A DNA stretch of 47,683 nt from Lentisphaeria bacterium (GTDB taxonomy: Bacteria; Verrucomicrobiota; Lentisphaeria; Victivallales; Victivallaceae). This document shows, piece by piece, positions 43,445 to 47,683 of this stretch. The stretch's first letter is position 1, and every line of letters starts with the position of its first letter. The stretch spans positions 1-47,683 of the forward strand of contig JAFSYV010000052.1 of assembly GCA_017443585.1 (NCBI GenBank), given 5' to 3'. The translations under genes were made by a program, and so were the position numbers. The notes under the pieces were generated by a model that was not told where the DNA came from, made no database searches, and was given only the letters and a program-made list of their open reading frames with translations.

Positions 43445-46360
43445 CTATTTTTTAGAACCGCTGTTTTCGAGGATCTTTCTGCAGTCGGGATTGTCGGGGA
43501 ACTTCCGGGCGATCGCCACGGCCTCGGCAAGTTCCGCTTCGGACTGCTCTGCCCGCCGGCGGACCCGGAACGAAAAGAGGCGCGACAGGAATTTCGATAT
43601 CCTCGAGCCCTGCGGAGCATGGAGCCGGGCAAGATTGTACAAGGTCGTTGCGACATCGGGGAGGTATTTTTCGGGAACTTTTTTCGCAAGTTCACGACGG
43701 ATCTCCAGCGCTTCCCCGTATTCCCGCTCCGCTTCGTCATAACGATTTCGGGCTTTATGCAGAATGGCGAGGTTGTTCAACGTCATCGCCACATCGGGAA
43801 GGTATTTTTCGGGAACTTTTTTCGCAAGTTCACGGTAAATCGAAAGCGCTTCCCCGTATTCCCGCTCCGCTTCATCATAACGATTTTGATTCCAATGCAG
43901 AACGGCGAGGTTGTTCAATGTCGTTGCCACATCGGGCAGGTATTTTTCGGGAACTTTTTTCGCAAGTTCACAACGGATCTCCAGCGCTTCCCCGTATTCC
44001 CGCTCCGCCTCGTCATAACGATTCCGGTCATCATGCAGACCGGCGAGGTTGTTCAATGTCGTTGCCACATAGGGAAGGTATTTTTCGGGAACTTTTTTCG
44101 CAAGTTCACGACGGATCTCCAGCGCTTCCCCGTATTCCCGCTCCGCTTCGTCGTAACGATTTCGGTCCGAATGCAGAATGGCGAGGTTGTTCAACGTCGT
44201 TGCCACATCGGGCAGGTATTTTTCGGGAACTTTTTTCGCAAGTTCACGGTAAATCGAAAGCGCTTCCCCGTATTCCCGCTCCGCTTCGTCGTAACGGTTG
44301 AGGTCGCTATGAATGTTGCCCTGTATAAAGAGGCATGTTCCGACGAGCGGGGCCGATTCGATTTTCCTTGCTCCTTCGAGTATCGGCGGAAGCACATGCT
44401 CGGCTTCATCATACAAATCGGCGAAGGCGCACATGTCCGCGACGGAGGAAACCGTATTCAAAAACTTTTCGTCTTCCCGCAGTTCGGGAAACTTGAAAGC
44501 TCCTTCCGCCCAGCCGCACCAGGGCTGCAGCTGACGTGCCGTCATGTCGGGCGTCGCCGAAAGGAATTCTTCCAGATACTGCCGCATGGTTTCGAGGATT
44601 TCGAAAGCTTCTTCATCCCCCTTGACCTCGTGCCGCAGGAATTCTCGGGTCAGGCGGTGCATTTTCAGCATATCGCCCTCGCCGTTGACGATACAGTATT
44701 TCGTCAGCAGCTCCACGGCCAGCGCGGCGGCGGGGGCTTTACGCGTTCCCCGATCCCATGAAATGACCTTGTCACCGAATTTATGCTGCCAGATCCCGAT
44801 CAGGGCGTCACGGGGCACCTGCTCGGGCGGAAAGAACGAAGCCGCTTCGGCCAGATAGAGGATATGCTCCCCGAGGGCGGGTTCGATCTCATCGAACTCG
44901 AGCAGCCGGTCGACGGTCGGACGCAGGAGCTTTTCCGGGTCCTGATATTTCCCGCCCCGGTGGGTCCGGCCGACGATGTTTCCCCCGAAATCTTTCCGCA
45001 GATCGGCCAGCTTCGACTCGAAACTGTAGGTTTCGTTGGCAACCATGAAGCCGGAAACGATCTCCAGCGACCACGCGTGACCGCCCAGCAATGTGATGAT
45101 CTCTTTCAGGGCCGCGTATTCAGCCTTGACCTTTTGGCACTCGGAGGGCCCCGGCCGTTTTTCCGGCGGGACATACTTCAGGAACGGCTCCCCTTCCTCT
45201 GTCAGCGGCCACCTGGCGAAGGGGAAACGGTTGTTGCCCATCAGGCAGAAAAGCTCGAAGGCGTCCCTGTCGCTCAGCCGGCCAAGTTCGTAAAATTTCT
45301 GCGAACTCAGCGTGGAGCTCGATTTTTCATTGAGCCGGGTGGTGGCGATCATGCGTAAATTCCGCGGCAGACCGCGCTCTCGTGTCAGTTCGCGGAGGGC
45401 ATCTTCGGAAATGAGCTCCAGATCTTCCAGATTGTCCAGAAGGAGCAACAATTCTCCCTGTTTTGCCCGATCACACAGCCAGCGCCAGGCGGCGTCGCGT
45501 TTCATTTCCCGTTCCAGGCGGTCGAAATCGCCGGGCAGCCCCACGCCGGTCAGGTCGTCGGTGACGTATACCTTGATGAGATCGACCATCTTGACCAGTG
45601 CGTCTGTCCAGCTGGAAACGCCCTGCATGGGGATGAGAAAACGCCCCTGCGGGAAATTTTCCCCGTAGGCGTAGGCGTAGGCCGTTGCCAGCTCGCTCTT
45701 GCCGACGCCCGCTTCTCCGGCGATGACGGGGATCGCCCCCTCTTCCCGGCACAGCTGATTGAGATCGGCCAGCTCCTTGAGGCGGCCGACGAAATATATG
45801 CTGAGAGGCGGATAGACCGTGCAGAGACTTTCCCCGGCGGCCTGAGAGTGCCGGAACTGTTCCGCCACGTCCTGCCGGATCGACGCCAGACGGCCGGCGA
45901 CGACGCTGCTTTTCACCTCGTCCAAGGAGGCGAAAAAGGGCTTGTCCACCCCCTGACAGATCGTGAGCTCCTGAATGTAGTGGTCGGAAACGGGATCTCC
46001 GGTCTCGGGGAGTTCCACGTAATAGATGGGCCGGGTCGCCTTGTTCAGACGGCCCTGCCGGATCTCCCGTCTGGCCCACCACATCTTTTCCCGCTGACAG
46101 TAGTTGCTCTTGAGGTAGTTCGGGGAGAGCAGATAGACGAAGACGCGGGCGTTGTCGATGCAGCTGCGGATCTTGCTGCTCCACTCGTCGCCCCAACGCA
46201 AAGCCTCGCTGTCGAGGAAGACGCAGGAATCCTTCCCCGCCACACCTTTCAGCGCCTGTTCGATGGCCCCTTTGATGACGGCAAGGATCTTTTTCTGCTC
46301 ATCGGTTTGAGCGTCGGCATGGGCGTAGGAGAAAAAAACATCGTATTTCCGTTCACTCAT
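43445..46360 (-). CDS. TIR-NB-ARC-TPR (STAND) protein, probable anti-phage sensor/effector
   Basis: 971 aa. Residues 5-148 form a TIR domain: YDVFFSYAHAD, CVFLDSEALRWGDEWSSKI, FVYLLSPNYLKSNYCQREKMWW with the glutamate (about E91) at the NADase position. Residues 185-500 are an NB-ARC/STAND ATPase: FVGRLKELADL, VIAGEAGVGKSELA (Walker A 215-222), LLLLLDNLEDL (Walker B), RMIATTRLNE (sensor) and LGRLSDRDAFELF. A winged-helix-like part precedes helical repeats: five 46-residue TPR-like units at 688-917. TIR effectors of this class usually deplete NAD+ when the STAND module senses a phage component. I start at the second ATG (46360, MSERKYD), giving an 8-bp gap to AAGG; 46366 would leave two. Confidence 0.88.
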   Translation of the reverse strand: MSERKYDVFFSYAHADAQTDEQKKILAVIKGAIEQALKGVAGKDSCVFLDSEALRWGDEWSSKIRSCIDNARVFVYLLSPNYLKSNYCQREKMWWARREIRQGRLNKATRPIYYVELPETGDPVSDHYIQELTICQGVDKPFFASLDEVKSSVVAGRLASIRQDVAEQFRHSQAAGESLCTVYPPLSIYFVGRLKELADLNQLCREEGAIPVIAGEAGVGKSELATAYAYAYGENFPQGRFLIPMQGVSSWTDALVKMVDLIKVYVTDDLTGVGLPGDFDRLEREMKRDAAWRWLCDRAKQGELLLLLDNLEDLELISEDALRELTRERGLPRNLRMIATTRLNEKSSSTLSSQKFYELGRLSDRDAFELFCLMGNNRFPFARWPLTEEGEPFLKYVPPEKRPGPSECQKVKAEYAALKEIITLLGGHAWSLEIVSGFMVANETYSFESKLADLRKDFGGNIVGRTHRGGKYQDPEKLLRPTVDRLLEFDEIEPALGEHILYLAEAASFFPPEQVPRDALIGIWQHKFGDKVISWDRGTRKAPAAALAVELLTKYCIVNGEGDMLKMHRLTREFLRHEVKGDEEAFEILETMRQYLEEFLSATPDMTARQLQPWCGWAEGAFKFPELREDEKFLNTVSSVADMCAFADLYDEAEHVLPPILEGARKIESAPLVGTCLFIQGNIHSDLNRYDEAEREYGEALSIYRELAKKVPEKYLPDVATTLNNLAILHSDRNRYDEAEREYGEALEIRRELAKKVPEKYLPYVATTLNNLAGLHDDRNRYDEAEREYGEALEIRCELAKKVPEKYLPDVATTLNNLAVLHWNQNRYDEAEREYGEALSIYRELAKKVPEKYLPDVAMTLNNLAILHKARNRYDEAEREYGEALEIRRELAKKVPEKYLPDVATTLYNLARLHAPQGSRISKFLSRLFSFRVRRRAEQSEAELAEAVAIARKFPDNPDCRKILENSGSKK
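43610..44299 (-). repeat. Five near-identical 138-bp tandem repeats encoding 46-residue TPR-like units
   Basis: Units at 44162-44299, 44024-44161, 43886-44023, 43748-43885 and 43610-43747, phased by the recurring plus-strand motif TAACG at exact 138-bp steps. Each encodes NRYDEAEREYGEAL, ELAKKVPEKYLP, VATTLNNLA and a short variable LH-x-x-x turn. Substitutions cluster in SIYRE/EIRRE/EIRCE and in the variable turn. The DNA identity shows recent amplification or gene conversion. Confidence 0.93.
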
Positions 46361-46397
46361 CTTCATTCCCTTCTTTCCGATTCCGAACCTCGGGCAT

Positions 46398-46420
46398 AAA
46401 AAAACCGTCTTTGCGACGGT
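46398..46420 (-). terminator. Intrinsic terminator downstream of tRNA-Met
   Basis: Minus strand ACCGTC-GCAAA-GACGGT stem-loop followed by seven T. It lies 13 bp past the CCA end of the tRNA and about 38 bp before the TIR-STAND ATG. Confidence 0.85.
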
Positions 46421-46432
46421 CGATGACGAAAG

Positions 46433-46509
46433 TGGTAGCGGGTCACAGATTCGAACTGTGGACCTGCGGATTATGATTCCGACGCTCTAACCAGCTGAGC
46501 TAACCCGCC
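46433..46509 (-). tRNA. tRNA with CAT anticodon, elongator tRNA-Met (tRNA-Ile2 not excluded)
   Basis: 77 nt with encoded CCA. Acceptor GGCGGGT pairs with ACCCGCT (terminal G-T), D arm GCTC/GAGC, T arm CACAG-TTCGAAT-CTGTG. The anticodon stem is CGGA/TCCG with loop ATCATAA, giving CAT at positions 34-36; the first pair of that stem is a T-C mismatch. G1 rules out the initiator form. CAT could also be the lysidine-modified isoleucine tRNA; the sequence alone cannot settle this. Confidence 0.93.
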
Positions 46510-46519
46510 GCCGTTCCAT

Positions 46520-46548
46520 AAAATAACACCACAAGGGCGGAAATTCAA
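46520..46548 (-). promoter_or_regulatory. Sigma70-type promoter of the tRNA gene
   Basis: Minus-strand -35 TTGAAT (46548-46543), 17 bp, extended -10 TGtTATTTT (-10 at 46525-46520). Predicted start a few bases before the mature tRNA 5' end. Confidence 0.55.
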
Positions 46549-46596
46549 GCCCCGAATGCATTTTTTTCGAAAAAAACTTGCCCCCGCCAGGAATTT

Positions 46597-47683
46597 TCAG
46601 AAACCCGCCTTGCGGTAGTTGACCGCTTCGAAAATGGCCGCTTCGGAAATTTTTTCGGCCCCCGCCAGGTCGGCGATGGTCCGGGCCACCTTCAAGATGC
46701 GGTCGTAGGCACGGGGACTCAGCTTGAACCGGGTAATTGCCTGGCGCAGGAGCATCTCGCAGCCGGGATCCAGCCGGCAGTACTTCTGGAGCTCGCGGGA
46801 GCCCATGCGGGCGTTGCAGTAGATCCCCCGGAGCCCCGCGAAACGGGCCTTCTGGATGTCGCGCGCGGCGATGACCCGCGCCCGGATGACCGCGCTGGTT
46901 TCCCCCGTGGGCACCCGGAGCAGTTCGTCCTGCGAGAGCTGGCGCACCTCCACGTGAAGGTCGATCCGGTCCAGCAGAGGCCCGGAAAGCTTTTTCAGGT
47001 AGCGGCGCTTTTCCTCGGGCTTGCAGACGCACCCCAGCTCCACTTCGCCCCGGCCGCAGGGGCAGGGATTCATGGCCGCGCACAGGATGAACCGGGCCGG
47101 GAAGGTACAGCTGCCGCTGGCCCGCGAAATGGTCACGCTCCCCGTTTCGAGGGGCTGGCGGAGCACTTCGAGGACATTGCGTTTGAACTCCGGGAGTTCG
47201 TCCAGAAAGAGCACCCCGTTGTGCGCCAGACTGATCTCCCCCGGCCGGGGGTCGTGGCCCCCGCCCAGAAGTCCCGCGTCCGAAATGGTGTGGTGCGGCG
47301 CGGCAAAGGGCCGCCGGGTGAGGATGGGCGCGCCGGAACTCAGGAGCCCCAGCACGCTGTGGATGCGGCTGGTTTCGAGCGTTTCCTCCAGCGTCATGGG
47401 CGGCAGGATCCCCGGCAGCCGGGCGGCGAGCATACTTTTTCCCGTCCCCGGCGGGCCGCACATGAGGATATTGTGGCCGCCCGCGGCGGCGATCTCCAGC
47501 GCCCGCTTGGCCAGCTGCTGGCCCTTGACTTCGGCGAAGTCGGGCTGAGGCGTCTTGTCCTCGTCCAGATAGTCCCGGAGCTCCGCCCGGCAGGGGAGGA
47601 ACTCGCCCTTGTTCACCAGATCCACCGCTTCGCGCAACGAGGCGAGACCGAAAACGGGGAATTTGCCGCCTGCGGCGAGGGCC
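46597..47683 (-). CDS. ComM/YifB-type Mg-chelatase-like AAA+ ATPase, 5'-truncated by window edge
   Basis: C-terminal 361 residues of a YifB-family protein, open to the window edge (upstream residues ALAAGGKFPVFGLASLREAV continue the family pattern, so an internal TTG at 47637 is not the start). GGHNILMCGPPGTGKSMLA (Walker A), RPFAAPHHTISDAGLLGGG, GEISLAHNGVLFLDELPEF (Walker B), ILCAAMNPCPCG with the zinc-type cysteines, and a C-terminal Mg_chelatase_C domain ending RIADLAG-like and EAVNYRKAG. ComM is a hexameric helicase that extends branch migration during natural transformation. The N-terminal Lon-like domain is out of view. Confidence 0.92.
   Translation of the reverse strand, partial: ALAAGGKFPVFGLASLREAVDLVNKGEFLPCRAELRDYLDEDKTPQPDFAEVKGQQLAKRALEIAAAGGHNILMCGPPGTGKSMLAARLPGILPPMTLEETLETSRIHSVLGLLSSGAPILTRRPFAAPHHTISDAGLLGGGHDPRPGEISLAHNGVLFLDELPEFKRNVLEVLRQPLETGSVTISRASGSCTFPARFILCAAMNPCPCGRGEVELGCVCKPEEKRRYLKKLSGPLLDRIDLHVEVRQLSQDELLRVPTGETSAVIRARVIAARDIQKARFAGLRGIYCNARMGSRELQKYCRLDPGCEMLLRQAITRFKLSPRAYDRILKVARTIADLAGAEKISEAAIFEAVNYRKAGF

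Noticed and set aside
43610..44299. CRISPR array
   Set aside because: Regular 138-bp units, but they are contiguous, in frame and encode TPR-like helices; no short repeat/spacer alternation.
46433..46509. Attachment-site duplication of the tRNA 3' end marking an integrated element
   Set aside because: I looked by eye for a second copy of the tRNA 3' segment in the window and saw none, and there is no integrase gene. A repeat outside the window cannot be excluded.
46433..46509. Initiator tRNA-Met
   Set aside because: The acceptor begins with G1 paired to T72, and not with the mismatched C1 of bacterial initiators.

Overview
The window is GC-rich (lines I counted by hand in the bulk regions run well above 60% G+C) and probably comes from a member of Lentisphaerota (Victivallis-like). 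The evidence is a type II pseudopilin with the [18 protein letters not shown] leader, a giant secreted beta-helix protein, and a dense set of glycoside-hydrolase-type genes (GH78 rhamnosidase, a GHL6-type protein, a DUF4838-type protein, a clan-A hydrolase). LPS genes (WaaP/RfaP-type kinase, LpxL-type acyltransferase) show a Gram-negative envelope. The phylum is an inference from gene content, not a demonstrated placement.

Layout. 1-3.9 kb (+): end of an Aas-like acyl-ACP synthetase, two tandem amidohydrolase paralogues and an AAA-type ATPase. 3.9-9.3 kb (-): one run from a promoter at 9238-9266 through a split GT-C glycosyltransferase, a catalytically stripped GH78-like protein, an LpxL-type acyltransferase and dinB. 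9.3-10.7 kb (+): gdhA with its own promoter. 10.8-13.4 kb (-): GH78 rhamnosidase. 13.6-16.5 kb (+): FMN riboswitch, ribBA and a clan-A glycoside hydrolase. 16.5-22.7 kb (-): operon of pseudopilin, beta-helix protein, degenerate M19 peptidase and WaaP-type kinase. 22.8-30.1 kb (-): three tandem MATE transporters, a GHL6/A4-type hydrolase and a 5'-nucleotidase. 30.2-36.0 kb: Gfo/Idh/MocA-GNAT fusion (+), frameshifted SGNH hydrolase (-), DUF4838-type protein (-), serine hydrolase (+).

36.0-46.4 kb is a probable defence island. A single-promoter four-gene operon (-) encodes a short coiled-coil protein, two different dynamin-like GTPases (one with a glycine-rich hydrophobic segment) and a NERD-nuclease/SF1-helicase protein. 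Its dynamin pair recalls the Eleos (LeoA/LeoBC) anti-phage architecture; the coiled-coil and NERD-helicase partners make it the best candidate here for an undescribed system. A SanA-like gene and an amidohydrolase separate it from a TIR-NB-ARC-TPR (STAND) protein whose sensor carries five near-identical 138-bp repeats, immediately downstream of a tRNA(CAT) gene. The window ends in comM/yifB.

A recurrent promoter, TTGnAA-like -35, 16-17 bp, then TATATT (often with an upstream TG), precedes thirteen transcription units and helped fix starts. Decayed or rewired enzymes are common: the GH78-like protein, the M19 peptidase, the SGNH frameshift, the split GT-C, a dinB without a standard start codon, and a Gfo/Idh protein without its EKP lysine.
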